This document shows, one piece after another, positions 28,588 to 38,196 of a DNA stretch of 64,000 nt. How positions within the stretch are numbered: the stretch's first letter is position 1; each line of letters begins with the position of its first letter. A program made the position numbers and the translations under genes. The notes beneath the pieces were generated by a model. The model made no database searches. It was not told the origin of the DNA and saw only the letters and a list, made by a program, of their open reading frames with translations. Source of the DNA: Mycolicibacterium sphagni (GTDB lineage Bacteria; Actinomycetota; Actinomycetes; Mycobacteriales; Mycobacteriaceae); assembly GCF_013337765.1 (NCBI RefSeq), contig NZ_VBSB01000002.1, positions 124,001 to 188,000 of the forward strand. Direction: 5' to 3'.

Positions 28588-29982
28588 TCAGCGTCGGCGC
28601 GGTGCATCGGACAGGAAGCCGAGCAGATCGTGGCGGGTGATGACGCCGACGGGCTTGCCGTCCTCGACGACCATCAGCGCATCCCACTCCCGCAACGACT
28701 TCGCCGCCGAACTGACCAACTCCCCCGCCCCGATCAGTGGCAGCGGCTGGCTCATGTGCAGCGACACCGCGTCGGCAAGCTTGGCCCGGCCCTCGAACAC
28801 CGCCGAGAGCAGTTCCCGTTCCGACACACTGCCGGCCACCTCACCGGCCATCACGGGAGGTTCGGCGCCGACGACCGGCATCTGGGAGACGCCGTACTCG
28901 CGCAGGATGCCGATCGCGTCGCGCACGGTCTCCTGCGGGTGGGTGTGCACCAGGTCAGGCAGCGCGCCGGACTTGCCCCGCAGCACGTCGCCGACCGTGG
29001 GTTCGACCACCGAGCCGTCCAGGCGTGACCGCAGGAAGCCGTACGACGACATCCACCCGTCGTTGAAGATCTTCGACAGATAGCCGCGCCCGCCGTCCGG
29101 CAACAACACCACGACCAGCGAATCCGGCCCCGCCTCCTGGGCCACCTTGAGCGCGGCCACCACGGCCATCCCGCAGGAGCCGCCGACGAGCAGCGCTTCC
29201 TCGCGGGCCAGCCGGCGGGTCATGTCGAAGGAGTCTGCGTCGGAGACCGCGATGATCTCGTCGGGCACGGACGGGTCGTATGCGGCCGGCCAGAAGTCCT
29301 CGCCGACGCCCTCGACCAGGTAGGGCCGGCCGGTCCCGCCGGAGTAAACCGAGCCTTCGGGGTCGGCGCCGATCACCTTCACCGTGCCGCCGGACACCTC
29401 CTTGAGGTAGCGGCCCGCGCCGGTGATCGTGCCGCCGGTGCCCACGCCCGCGACGAAGTGGGTGACCTTGCCGTCGGTGTCGGCCCAGATCTCCGGGCCG
29501 GTCGTCTCGTAGTGGCTGGCCGGCCCGTTGGGGTTGGAGTACTGGTCCGGCTTCCAGGCGCCTTCGATCTCGCTGACCAGCCGGTTGGAGACGCTGTAGT
29601 AGCTATCCGGGTGATCGGGCGCCACCGCCGTCGGGCACACGACAACCTCGGCGCCGTAGGCGCGCAGCACGTTCTGCTTGTCCTCGCTGACCTTGTCCGG
29701 GCAGACGAAGATGCACTTGTAGCCACGGCGCTGTGCCACCAGGGCCAGCCCGACGCCGGTGTTGCCCGAGGTGGGTTCGACGATCGTGCCACCGGGTTTC
29801 AATTCGCCGCTGGCCTCTGCCGCGTCGATCATCTTGGCGGCGATGCGATCCTTGGCGCTACCGCCAGGACTGACGTACTCGATCTTGGCGGCGACCAACC
29901 CTGAGCCCGCCGGAACGACGGAGTTCAGTTGGACCAGTGGGGTGTTCCCGATCAGCTCGCTGATGTGGGACGCGATGCGCAT
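28588..29982 (-). CDS. cbs: Cystathionine beta-synthase with CBS-domain pair
   Basis: A 464-residue protein. The N-terminal PLP fold-type II domain condenses serine with homocysteine to cystathionine. Its PLP lysine is Lys44 (SPGGSAKDRIA), the substrate loop is SGNTG at about 73-77 and the phosphate-binding loop GVGTGGT at about 185-191. Two C-terminal CBS domains (about 335-464) are a regulatory module that binds adenosyl ligands in relatives. It shares direction with lipU (33 bases upstream), pra and metB, and matches Rv1077. With MetB it supports reverse transsulfuration from methionine to cysteine. Confidence 0.95.
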   Translation of the reverse strand: MRIASHISELIGNTPLVQLNSVVPAGSGLVAAKIEYVSPGGSAKDRIAAKMIDAAEASGELKPGGTIVEPTSGNTGVGLALVAQRRGYKCIFVCPDKVSEDKQNVLRAYGAEVVVCPTAVAPDHPDSYYSVSNRLVSEIEGAWKPDQYSNPNGPASHYETTGPEIWADTDGKVTHFVAGVGTGGTITGAGRYLKEVSGGTVKVIGADPEGSVYSGGTGRPYLVEGVGEDFWPAAYDPSVPDEIIAVSDADSFDMTRRLAREEALLVGGSCGMAVVAALKVAQEAGPDSLVVVLLPDGGRGYLSKIFNDGWMSSYGFLRSRLDGSVVEPTVGDVLRGKSGALPDLVHTHPQETVRDAIGILREYGVSQMPVVGAEPPVMAGEVAGSVSERELLSAVFEGRAKLADAVSLHMSQPLPLIGAGELVSSAAKSLREWDALMVVEDGKPVGVITRHDLLGFLSDAPRRR

Positions 29983-30015
29983 GCCTACATCGTGTCAGGC
30001 CGCCCGCTGCGACGC

Positions 30016-31080
30016 CTAGCCGGTCGCTTCGCGGATGTACTCGCCGATCTGCCGCAGCGAACGCTTGGCTTCCGGGATCAGCGGAGCGGCGAGCTGGAAG
30101 TCGTGGATCTGGCCGGGCCACACCCGCACCTCGGTGGGCACACCGGAGGCGGCCAACCGGCGCGCGGCCAGCCGGGCGTCGTGCAGGAGGACCTCCGAGC
30201 CGGACACATGGATCAGGGTGCGCGGAAGTCCCGGCTCGATGTGGTCGAGCGGTTCGTACACGCCCTCGGGTTCGCCGTCGACGATGTTCTTGGCCGCCGC
30301 CTTGGCGACCAAGGCGACGAGAGCATCAAAGGCCTTGGGCGGGAACATCGCATCGGTGTGGGCGTTCGGGTGTGTGAGCTTCTGCTCGTGGTCGAGTTGC
30401 AGCAGCGGTGAGATGGCCACCAGCGCCGCGGGCTCCTCGCCGAGCGCCTGCAGCCGCTGTGCGAGCGTCAGCGCGAGGTAACCGCCCGCGGAGTCGCCGG
30501 CCAGCACGATCTGGTCGGGCTCGTAGCCGCGCGTCCGCAGCCACTGGTAGGCGTCGTAGCAGTCGTCGACGGCGTTGCCGATCGTGTGCTTGGGAATCAG
30601 CCGGTAGTCGACGACCAGCACCGGGGAGTCGGCGAACTTCGACAGCGCGACCGAGATCCGGCTGTGCGAATTCACGCCGCAGGTCAGGAACGCACCGCCA
30701 TGCATGTAGAGCACGACGCGGCGATGGCCGTCGGCGGGCAGCACGCCGGGAGCGCGAACCAGTTGCGCGGAGGCGTTGGGCAAGCCGACGGTTGCCCGCA
30801 CGGTGCCGGGGGTGGGCAGCAACGCCCGTGCTACGAAGTCGACCAGGCCAAATGGCCATGGCCAGTGGGGAACGTGACTGAGAACGGCCAACGTCGGCCA
30901 CATGGTGACGCGGGTACCCATCGAGACCAGCCGCGCGGCGACGCTCGGGCCGCTCTCGATGACCTCGACCGGCGCCCCGTCGCTGACCGGATAGCGGCGC
31001 GGGCTTCGCCCCTTCGCAGACCCGCTGCCAGCATTGACACCATGTGGGGCCGAGGCCCGGACCTTACTGGGTGCGGTCAT
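30016..31080 (-). CDS. lipU: Alpha/beta-hydrolase of the hormone-sensitive lipase family (LipU-like)
   Basis: A 354-residue esterase. The HSL oxyanion motif HGGAF is at about residues 127-131 and the nucleophile elbow GDSAGG (Ser at about 197) at 195-200. The acid is likely in GSEVLLHDA and the His in GQIHDF near residue 328. It should hydrolyse short to medium acyl esters. M. tuberculosis LipU (Rv1076) is shorter; the first about 50 residues here are poorly conserved in type and possibly disordered. A GGGAG ribosome-binding site 7-9 bases before ATG 31080 supports the long form. It starts the lipU-cbs run. Confidence 0.88.
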   Translation of the reverse strand: MTAPSKVRASAPHGVNAGSGSAKGRSPRRYPVSDGAPVEVIESGPSVAARLVSMGTRVTMWPTLAVLSHVPHWPWPFGLVDFVARALLPTPGTVRATVGLPNASAQLVRAPGVLPADGHRRVVLYMHGGAFLTCGVNSHSRISVALSKFADSPVLVVDYRLIPKHTIGNAVDDCYDAYQWLRTRGYEPDQIVLAGDSAGGYLALTLAQRLQALGEEPAALVAISPLLQLDHEQKLTHPNAHTDAMFPPKAFDALVALVAKAAAKNIVDGEPEGVYEPLDHIEPGLPRTLIHVSGSEVLLHDARLAARRLAASGVPTEVRVWPGQIHDFQLAAPLIPEAKRSLRQIGEYIREATG

Positions 31081-31264
31081 CGCAACACTCCCTACGCCAA
31101 TGTAGATACGTGTCCCGGACGATCGAGCGGAGCCCGGTGACTTAGCTTGGCACGCGTATTACCTACAACAACTAACGAGTTGATTTCTTACCGGATCTGA
31201 TACCTCTCCGTAATCGCGGGGCCACCGTCGCGACCAGATTCACGCCCGAGCAGCACCTAAACTG

Positions 31265-32236
31265 ATGGGCGTGGGCATACACGCTCCGCGAAAGTCGACA
31301 GCGGCGCTGGCAGCCGCGGGAGTTCTGGCTTCCACCGGCACCGCCGTCCTGGGTGCACGCAGTTTGCTCAGCGGTCAAGCGGATCAAGTTCGCAGCGTGA
31401 TCCCCAAATCCTGGGACATGCCACCTCGCGCCGACGGCGTCTACGCGCCCGGTGGCGGACCGGTCCGTCGCTGGGAACGTGGGGTGCCGTTCGACCTCCA
31501 TCTCATGGTCTTCGGGGATTCGACGGCTACCGGGTACGGCTGTCGCTCCGGTGATGAAGTCCCCGGGGTGCTGATCGCGCGGGGGCTGGCCGAGGAGTCC
31601 GGCAAGTCGATCCGACTATCGACCAAGGCGATCGTCGGCGCGACGTCGAAGGGTCTCTCCGGTCAGGTGGACGCCATGTTCGTGGCGGGTCCGCCGCCGG
31701 ACGCGGCGGTGATCATGATCGGCGCCAACGACATCACCGCGCTCAACGGACTCAGCGCGTCAGCGCGTCGGCTCGGCGCAGCCGTGCAGCGGCTGCGCTC
31801 CTCCGGCGCGGTGGTCGTCGTCGGTACGTGCCCGGATTTCGGTGTGATCAAAGAGATCCCGCAACCGCTCCGCTCGTTCGCCCGCGCGCGCGGGCTGCGC
31901 CTGGCCCGCGCGCAGGCCGCAGCGGTGCGCACCGCAGGCGGACTTCCGGTGCCGCTGGCCGATCTGCTGTCGCCGAACTTCCTGCAGGCGCCCGAGGTGA
32001 TGTTCTCCGAGGACCGCTACCACCCGTCGGCGGCCGGATATGCGCTGGCCGCCAACCAGTTGTTGCCTGCGTTGTGCCATGCCCTCGGGGAATGGACGGG
32101 GGAAACAGTCGCCGATCTGCCATGGGCCACCCGCTCGGAGGTCCGGGCGCTGACCGACCGGCTCGGCCCCCTGGTGAGGCTGTTGCGGCGCCGCACGACC
32201 GGGGTGCCCGCACCGATCGTGGTGCCCGCGAGCTAG
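31265..32236 (+). CDS. SGNH/GDSL-type esterase, membrane-anchored or secreted (Rv1075c-like)
   Basis: A 323-residue protein with an N-terminal hydrophobic stretch (about residues 11-35) that could be a signal peptide or anchor. SGNH blocks are: FGDSTATGYG with the catalytic Ser (about 82-91), the Gly block near KAIVGATS, GANDIT (about 157-162) with the oxyanion Asn, and EDRYHPSAAGY with the catalytic Asp/His pair (about 245-255). M. tuberculosis Rv1075c is reported as a GDSL esterase. It is divergent from lipU across a 184-base, relatively AT-rich gap, and fadA3 follows 38 bases downstream. Confidence 0.9.
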   Translation: MGVGIHAPRKSTAALAAAGVLASTGTAVLGARSLLSGQADQVRSVIPKSWDMPPRADGVYAPGGGPVRRWERGVPFDLHLMVFGDSTATGYGCRSGDEVPGVLIARGLAEESGKSIRLSTKAIVGATSKGLSGQVDAMFVAGPPPDAAVIMIGANDITALNGLSASARRLGAAVQRLRSSGAVVVVGTCPDFGVIKEIPQPLRSFARARGLRLARAQAAAVRTAGGLPVPLADLLSPNFLQAPEVMFSEDRYHPSAAGYALAANQLLPALCHALGEWTGETVADLPWATRSEVRALTDRLGPLVRLLRRRTTGVPAPIVVPAS

Positions 32237-32274
32237 GTTCGTGTGCAGTCGTCGCTGCATACCAAGGAGCCGTC

Positions 32275-33492
32275 ATGCCTGAAGCCGTCATCGTGTCCAC
32301 TGCCCGCTCGCCGATCGGGCGCGCGCAAAAGGGGTCGCTGGCCACCATCCGCCCAGACGATCTGGCCGCCCAGATGGTGCGTGCCGCGCTGGACAAGGTG
32401 CCCTCGCTGGACCCCCGCGACATCGACGACCTGATCATGGGCTGCGGCCAGCCCGCCGGTGAGTCCGGGTTCAACATCGGCCGCGTGGTGGCCGTCGAAT
32501 TGGGTTACGACTTCCTGCCGGGGACCACGGTCAACCGCTACTGCTCGTCCTCGCTGCAGAGCACCCGGATGGCGTTCCACGCGATCAAGGCCGGCGAAGG
32601 CCACGCCTTCATCTCGGCGGGTGTGGAGACGGTTTCGCAGTTCGGCAAGGGCAGCGCCGACGGCTGGCCGGATACCAAGAACGCGCTGTTCGCCGAGGCC
32701 CAGGAGCGGTCGGCGGCGGGCGCCGCCGGTGCCGACGAGTGGCACGATCCGCGCGCAGACGGCCTGATTCCTGACGTCTACATCGCGATGGGCCAGACCG
32801 CCGAGAACGTGGCGTTGCACACCGGGATCAGCCGTGAGGACCAGGACCACTGGGGTGTGCGTTCGCAGAACCGCGCCGAGGAGGCCATCAACAGCGGCTT
32901 CTTCGCGCGCGAGATCGTGCCGGTGACGCTGCCCGATGGAAGCACCGTCTCAACCGATGATGGCCCGCGCGCCGGTACCACCTACGAGAAGATCAGCCAG
33001 CTCAAGCCGGTGTTCCGGCCCAACGGCACGATCACCGCGGGCAACGCCTGCCCGCTGAACGACGGCGCCGCGGCGCTGGTGATCGTCTCGGACACCAAGG
33101 CCAAGGAGTTGGGGCTGACCCCGCTCGCGCGCATCGTGTCGACCGGGGTGTCCGGGCTGTCGCCGGAGATCATGGGGCTGGGCCCGATCGAGGCCGTCAA
33201 GAAGGCCCTTGCGAACGCCAACAAGACGATCTCCGATATCGACCTGTTCGAGATCAACGAGGCGTTCGCCGTGCAGGTGCTCGGCTCGGCGCGGGCGCTG
33301 GGGATGGACGAGGACAAGCTCAACGTCTCCGGCGGCGCGATCGCGCTGGGTCACCCGTTCGGCATGACGGGCGCACGGATCACGGCCACCCTGCTGAACA
33401 ACCTGCAGACCTACGACAAGACGTTCGGCGTCGAGACGATGTGCGTCGGCGGCGGCCAGGGTATGGCCATGGTCATCGAGCGGCTCGCCTAG
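32275..33492 (+). CDS. fadA3: Acetyl-CoA acyltransferase (thiolase) FadA3-like
   Basis: A 405-residue thiolase for the last step of fatty-acid beta-oxidation. The acyl-accepting Cys90 is in NRYCSSSLQST. The C-terminal active site has GHPFGMTGAR and the second catalytic Cys in MCVGGGQGMAM. ATG 32275 has AAGGAG 5 bases upstream. The gene matches Rv1074c in position and is followed by a strong bidirectional terminator. A longer frame upstream runs through the GDSL gene in another frame and is not used. Confidence 0.94.
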   Translation: MPEAVIVSTARSPIGRAQKGSLATIRPDDLAAQMVRAALDKVPSLDPRDIDDLIMGCGQPAGESGFNIGRVVAVELGYDFLPGTTVNRYCSSSLQSTRMAFHAIKAGEGHAFISAGVETVSQFGKGSADGWPDTKNALFAEAQERSAAGAAGADEWHDPRADGLIPDVYIAMGQTAENVALHTGISREDQDHWGVRSQNRAEEAINSGFFAREIVPVTLPDGSTVSTDDGPRAGTTYEKISQLKPVFRPNGTITAGNACPLNDGAAALVIVSDTKAKELGLTPLARIVSTGVSGLSPEIMGLGPIEAVKKALANANKTISDIDLFEINEAFAVQVLGSARALGMDEDKLNVSGGAIALGHPFGMTGARITATLLNNLQTYDKTFGVETMCVGGGQGMAMVIERLA

Positions 33493-33509
33493 CTCCTCCC
33501 GCGCATACG

Positions 33510-33542
33510 ACAAAGCCCCGGCCGCGCAGGCCGGGGCTTTGT
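33510..33542. terminator. Bidirectional intrinsic terminator between convergent genes
   Basis: The perfect 14-bp arms ACAAAGCCCCGGCC and GGCCGGGGCTTTGT with a 5-base loop (GCGCA) sit between the fadA3 stop and the stop of the convergent YccA-like gene. The arms carry A/T-rich outer ends (AAAG/CTTT), so the structure can end transcription from both sides. Confidence 0.85.
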
Positions 33543-33554
33543 GCGTAAGAGCAG

Positions 33555-34403
33555 CTAGCGACTCTGGAAGTACGACAGCAGTCGCAGGATCTCCAGGTAC
33601 AGCCAGACCAGCGTCACCGTAAGGCCGAGAGCCACACCCCAAGCCGCCTTCTCGGGCGCACCGGCGCGGATCATCTGGTCGGCAGCGTCGAAGTCGATCA
33701 GGAAGCTGAACGCCGCGAGCGCGATGACGAACAGCGAGAACGCGATGGCGATCGGGCCGCCGCTGCGCAGGCCGAGGCCCTCGCCGCCACCGACACCGAA
33801 CATCGCAAGCACGAAGTTGCCGAGGATCAGCACCAGCACGCCGACCATGCCCGCGACGATCATGCGGGTGAACTTGGGGGTCACCCGGATGGCGCCGGTC
33901 TTGTAGACGACGAGCATGCCGAAGAACACGCCGATGGTGCCAAGCACGGCCTGGCTGATCATCACGCCGGCGTTGGCGCCGGACACGACGACATTGGCGA
34001 AGATGAACGAGACCGCTCCGACGAACAGACCTTCCAGCGCCGCGTAGCTCAGCACGATGGCCGGGTTGTCCTGCTTACGGCCGAACGTCGCGACCAGCAC
34101 CAGGGCCAGGCCGCCGAGCGCACCGATCAGGGTGAACGGCATGGCCAGCGCCAGGTTGGCCGACACCAGGAAGTAGGAGATGACGGCGACGACCGAGAGC
34201 ACAGCCAAAGTGATGCCGGTCTTGGTAACGACGTCATCAATCGTCATGGGCCGCGAGACACCGGTCTGCGGCTGGTATTGCGCGGTATAGGGGTCGGCCT
34301 GGTAGGCCACCTGCTGGGCACCGGCGACGCCGGTACCGAATTGTGCGTATCCGCCCTGCTGCTTGGGCAGCGAACGAAATACCGGGTTGCTGGTCTCCCG
34401 CAC
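33555..34403 (-). CDS. Bax inhibitor-1 / YccA family membrane protein (Rv1072-like)
   Basis: A 282-residue protein. The first about 55 residues are soluble and Gln/Tyr-rich (QYQPQTGVSRPMTIDDVV), followed by seven hydrophobic helices in the layout of the YccA/BI-1 family (for example FTLIGALGGLALVLVATFG, NPAIVLSYAALEGLFVGAVS). The terminal segment has the acidic DFDAADQM near helix 6. Family members act as membrane calcium or proton leak channels or protease modulators; the mycobacterial role is unknown. GTG 34403 is preceded by GGAGAGGA and fits the family N-terminus. The frame continues upstream to 34691, overlapping echA9. Confidence 0.87.
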   Translation of the reverse strand: MRETSNPVFRSLPKQQGGYAQFGTGVAGAQQVAYQADPYTAQYQPQTGVSRPMTIDDVVTKTGITLAVLSVVAVISYFLVSANLALAMPFTLIGALGGLALVLVATFGRKQDNPAIVLSYAALEGLFVGAVSFIFANVVVSGANAGVMISQAVLGTIGVFFGMLVVYKTGAIRVTPKFTRMIVAGMVGVLVLILGNFVLAMFGVGGGEGLGLRSGGPIAIAFSLFVIALAAFSFLIDFDAADQMIRAGAPEKAAWGVALGLTVTLVWLYLEILRLLSYFQSR

Positions 34404-34630
34404 CGTCGGAATCCTCTCCTGGAAGTCGCGTAACGCACCGTCAACGAACGGCGTCTCGAACCGGTTCCCAGGAAGTCCACAACATTCTTCCCGGCGTGTC
34501 CGGCCGTACGAAGCCTGACCATACCTGTGCACGGCAACCGGCGGGTGCTGATCTAGATCGGCCGAATGGTACTTTCCAGCTGAGATTGGTAGGACATCCA
34601 ACCTTTTAGGACCGGAAGGACCGCACTGTC

Positions 34631-35680
34631 GTGACGGCTGAAACCGACGAAGTCGTGACCTATGTCGAGGGCGGCATCGGCTTCCTGACACTCAACCGCC
34701 CGAAGGCCATCAACTCGCTGACCCACAACATGGTCACGATCATCGCCAAGACGCTGACCGATTGGGCGGATGACGACAGCGTGCGCGCGGTGGTCCTCAC
34801 CGGCGCCGGCGAGCGCGGCTTGTGCGCCGGCGGCGACGTCGTCGCCGTCTACAACAGTGCGCGGGCCGACGGCTCCGAGGTGCGCAAGTTCTGGTTCGAC
34901 GAGTACCGGCTCAACGCCCAGATCGGCAACTACCCCAAGCCGTACGTGGCGATCATGGACGGCATCGTGATGGGCGGCGGCGTCGGGGTCGCCGCGCACG
35001 GCAGCGTCCGGGTGGTGACCGACACCTCCAAGATCGCGATGCCCGAGGTCGGGATCGGACTGATTCCCGACGTCGGCGGCTCCTATCTGTTGGCCCGGGC
35101 ACCCGGCGGGCTCGGCTTGCACGCCGCGCTCTCCGGCGCTCCGTTCGGCGGAGCCGACGCGATCGCGCTCGGATTGGCCGACCACTACGTCCCGCACGAC
35201 GCACTCGAGGCCTTCGTCGCCGCGATCGTCGCAGACGGCGTCGACGCGGCCGTCAAGGCCTTCGCCATCGATCCCCCGCCGAGTCACCTTCTGGCACAGC
35301 AGCATTGGATCGACGAATGCTATGCCGGCGAGAAGGTGGCCGATATCGTCGCCGCCCTGCGCAGCCATGACGTAGACGAAGCCAAGAAAGCCGCCGACCT
35401 CATCGCGTCGCGCTCCCCCATCGCGGCGTCGGTCGCGCTGGCTTCGATCCGCAGGGCCGGCAAGCTCGACACCTTGGAAGACGTTCTGGTGCAGGAGTAC
35501 CGGGTGTCCTCGGCGGCGGCTCGCTCCCACGATCTGGTGGAGGGCATTCGCGCCCAGATCATCGACAAGGATCGGAACCCGAAGTGGAACCCACCGTCGC
35601 TCGCGGCGGTGACCGACGAGGATGTGGAACAGTACTTCGCGCCGGCTGACCCGGACCTGACCTTCGAGGAGCACAAGTGA
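34631..35680 (+). CDS. echA9: 3-hydroxyisobutyryl-CoA hydrolase-like enoyl-CoA hydratase family (EchA9)
   Basis: A 349-residue crotonase-fold protein. Length and motifs fit the 3-hydroxyisobutyryl-CoA hydrolase branch: [16 protein letters not shown] forms the oxyanion hole and [20 protein letters not shown] follows, with [14 protein letters not shown] carrying the catalytic acid. A role in valine breakdown or beta-oxidation is likely. It starts at GTG 34631, 10 bases after GGAAGGA. Its stop overlaps the echA8 GTG in a GTGA arrangement, so the two are translationally coupled. It matches Rv1071c. Confidence 0.9.
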   Translation: MTAETDEVVTYVEGGIGFLTLNRPKAINSLTHNMVTIIAKTLTDWADDDSVRAVVLTGAGERGLCAGGDVVAVYNSARADGSEVRKFWFDEYRLNAQIGNYPKPYVAIMDGIVMGGGVGVAAHGSVRVVTDTSKIAMPEVGIGLIPDVGGSYLLARAPGGLGLHAALSGAPFGGADAIALGLADHYVPHDALEAFVAAIVADGVDAAVKAFAIDPPPSHLLAQQHWIDECYAGEKVADIVAALRSHDVDEAKKAADLIASRSPIAASVALASIRRAGKLDTLEDVLVQEYRVSSAAARSHDLVEGIRAQIIDKDRNPKWNPPSLAAVTDEDVEQYFAPADPDLTFEEHK

Positions 35681-36462
35681 GCCCCCAAACGAGCTTTGAA
35701 ACCATCCTGGTCGACCGCGACGAGCGGGTCGGCACCATCACGCTCAACCGCCCCCAGGCGCTCAACGCTCTCAACAGCCAGGTGATGGTCGAGGTCACCA
35801 CGGCCGCCGCCGAATTCGACGCCGATCCCGGTATCGGCGCCATCGTGATCACCGGCAGCGCCAAAGCGTTCGCTGCCGGCGCCGACATCAAGGAGATGGC
35901 CACCCTCTCGTTCTCGGAGGTCTTCGACGCCGACTTCTTCGCGGCCTGGGGCAAGCTCGCCGCCGTCCGCACTCCCACCATCGCCGCGGTGGCCGGTTAC
36001 GCCTTGGGCGGCGGCTGTGAGCTGGCGATGATGTGTGACGTGCTGATCGCCGCCGACACCGCGAAGTTCGGTCAGCCCGAGATCAAACTCGGTGTGCTGC
36101 CGGGGATGGGCGGCTCGCAGCGGCTGACCCGCGCGATCGGCAAGGCCAAGGCCATGGACCTCATCCTGACCGGTCGCACGATCGACGCTGCCGAGGCCGA
36201 ACGCAGCGGCCTGGTGTCGCGGGTGGTGCCCGCCGACGATCTGCTCGCCGAGGCCAAAGCCGTTGCGAAGACGATCTCGCAGATGTCGCGTTCAGCCGCG
36301 CGGATGGCCAAGGAAGCCGTCAACCGCGCCTTCGAATCCACCCTCACCGAGGGCCTCCTCTACGAGCGCCGGCTGTTCCACTCCGCCTTCGCCACCGACG
36401 ACCAAACCGAGGGTATGGCCGCCTTCACCGAGAAGCGCACTCCGGACTTCATGCACCGCTAA
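35677..36462 (+). CDS. echA8: Enoyl-CoA hydratase EchA8
   Basis: A 261-residue crotonase. AAGADIKEM (oxyanion), [14 protein letters not shown] with the first catalytic Glu region, and [18 protein letters not shown] with the second catalytic acid are all intact. It hydrates trans-2-enoyl-CoA in beta-oxidation. The sequence is very close, from memory, to M. tuberculosis EchA8 (Rv1070c), one of the most conserved crotonases of the genus. It overlaps echA9 by 4 bases. The alpha/beta-hydrolase membrane gene follows after 9 bases. Confidence 0.95.
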   Translation: MSPQTSFETILVDRDERVGTITLNRPQALNALNSQVMVEVTTAAAEFDADPGIGAIVITGSAKAFAAGADIKEMATLSFSEVFDADFFAAWGKLAAVRTPTIAAVAGYALGGGCELAMMCDVLIAADTAKFGQPEIKLGVLPGMGGSQRLTRAIGKAKAMDLILTGRTIDAAEAERSGLVSRVVPADDLLAEAKAVAKTISQMSRSAARMAKEAVNRAFESTLTEGLLYERRLFHSAFATDDQTEGMAAFTEKRTPDFMHR

Positions 36463-36471
36463 GGTGCTGTC

Positions 36472-38196
36472 GTGAGCGAAGCCGAGCCGCAGCAGCCCGA
36501 ACCCACCGACTCGGCGATCGCGACCGAGCAGCCCCCCGCGCCGGAGCCTGAACCCGAGCCCAAACCGGATTGGTGGCAGCGGCGCTACACGTTCACCGGC
36601 ACCGCGGTCGGTCTGGTCTTCCTCGGCCTGTCGCTCAGCCCGTCGCTGCTGCCGCGCGGACCGCTGTTTCAGGGTCTGGTGAGCGGCGCCGCAGGCGCCA
36701 TCGGATATGGCCTGGGCGTGTTCGCCGTCTGGCTGGTGACTTTCATGTTGTCGCGACCCTCCAGCCCGCATCCGCCGCGATGGGCGTGGCCGGTGCTCGT
36801 CATCGTCGGCGCCATCTGGCTGGTGCTGACGATCTACTGGTTTCATGTCTGGCAGGACCACGTCCGCGACCTGATGGGTGTGCCACGACTGAAGTGGTTC
36901 AACTATCCGCAAGCCGGGCTCATCGGTGTGATCACGTTGTTCGTGTTCGTCGAAATCGGCCAGCTGATCGGCAAACTCGTCAAATTCCTGGTTCGCCAGC
37001 TGAATCGCTTTGCGCCACCCCGTGTTTCGTTCGTGGTTGTGGTCGCGATCTTGCTGAGCGTGGCGATCGCGCTACTCAACGGCATTGTGGTCAGGGGCGG
37101 TATGAGCTTCCTGAACAGCACCTTCGCCTCCGTCAACGACGAGATGGATCCGGACAACCCGGCACCGACCACGCCGCTGCGCTCGGGCGGCCCTGGCTCG
37201 TTGGTCACCTGGGATACGTTGGGCCATCAGGGCCGCGTCTTCGTCTCCGGTGGCCCCACCGTCGAGCAGCTCACGAAATTCAACGGCGCTCCCGCTGTCG
37301 AACCGATCCGGGCCTACGCCGGCAAGAACTCCGCCAAGAACATCAAGGCGGCCGCCGACCTCGCCGCCCGAGAACTGGAGCGGGCCGGCGGCTTCAAGCG
37401 CAAGGTCATCGCGGTCGCGACGACAACCGGGACCGGCTGGATCAACGAGGCCGAAGCCTCCGCGCTGGAGTACATGTACAACGGCGACACCGCGATCGTG
37501 AGCATGCAGTACTCATTCCTCCCGAGCTGGCTGTCGTTCCTGGTGGACAAGGAGAACGCGCGCCAGGCCGGGCAGGCTTTGTTCGAGGCGGTCGACGCGC
37601 GGTTGCGCGAGCTACCGGAGGCGCAGCGGCCCAAGATCGTGGTGTTCGGCGAAAGTCTGGGTTCCTTCGGCGGTGAGGCGCCGTTCCTGAGCCCGAACAA
37701 CATCAACGCGCGCACCGACGGGGCACTGTTCTCCGGCCCGACCTTCAACAACACGATGTGGGACGACGTCACGGTCAACCGCGACGACGGCTCGCCGATG
37801 TGGCTACCGATCTTCGACGACGGACAGAACATTCGGTTGGCCGCACGGCCCGACAACCTGGGCCGACCCGACAAAACCTGGGGGTACCCGAGAATTGTCT
37901 ACCTGCAGCACGCCTCGGACCCGATCACGTGGTGGAACCCCGATCTGCTGTTCGCCGAACCGGATTGGCTGCGCGAACCGCGCGGCTACGACGTGTCCGC
38001 CGACATGTACTGGATTCCGATCGTGACGTTCCTGCAGGTGTCCGCGGACATGGCGGTGGCCGTCGACGTGCCCGACGGGCACGGGCACCGCTACGTGCGT
38101 GACGTGGTCAACGCGTGGGCGGCGATCCTGCAGCCACCGGGTTGGACGGCAGAGAAGACGGACCGGTTGCGGGGAATCGTTCAGGCGCCGGAGTAA
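36472..38196 (+). CDS. Alpha/beta-hydrolase family membrane protein (Rv1069c-like)
   Basis: A 574-residue protein. The N-terminal 35 residues are Pro/Glu-rich and cytosolic, four to five membrane helices lie between about 40 and 220, and the C-terminal soluble alpha/beta-hydrolase domain (about 250-574) has the nucleophile elbow VVFGESLGSFGG (Ser at about 394). This is the architecture of the Abhydrolase_9 family found in actinobacteria; an esterase or lipase role at the membrane is inferred. GTG 36472 follows echA8 after 9 bases, so it is probably the third gene of the echA9-echA8 operon. Its last 89 bases overlap the convergent rhodanese gene, an unusually long antisense overlap. Confidence 0.87.
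   Translation: MSEAEPQQPEPTDSAIATEQPPAPEPEPEPKPDWWQRRYTFTGTAVGLVFLGLSLSPSLLPRGPLFQGLVSGAAGAIGYGLGVFAVWLVTFMLSRPSSPHPPRWAWPVLVIVGAIWLVLTIYWFHVWQDHVRDLMGVPRLKWFNYPQAGLIGVITLFVFVEIGQLIGKLVKFLVRQLNRFAPPRVSFVVVVAILLSVAIALLNGIVVRGGMSFLNSTFASVNDEMDPDNPAPTTPLRSGGPGSLVTWDTLGHQGRVFVSGGPTVEQLTKFNGAPAVEPIRAYAGKNSAKNIKAAADLAARELERAGGFKRKVIAVATTTGTGWINEAEASALEYMYNGDTAIVSMQYSFLPSWLSFLVDKENARQAGQALFEAVDARLRELPEAQRPKIVVFGESLGSFGGEAPFLSPNNINARTDGALFSGPTFNNTMWDDVTVNRDDGSPMWLPIFDDGQNIRLAARPDNLGRPDKTWGYPRIVYLQHASDPITWWNPDLLFAEPDWLREPRGYDVSADMYWIPIVTFLQVSADMAVAVDVPDGHGHRYVRDVVNAWAAILQPPGWTAEKTDRLRGIVQAPE

Noticed and set aside
34550..34582. GATCTAGATC palindrome and a CAGCTGGAAA-like motif before echA9, with a similar motif near 57565
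   Set aside because: A 10-base palindrome and a 17-of-20 match between two sites are expected by chance at this window size; no shared regulator is suggested.
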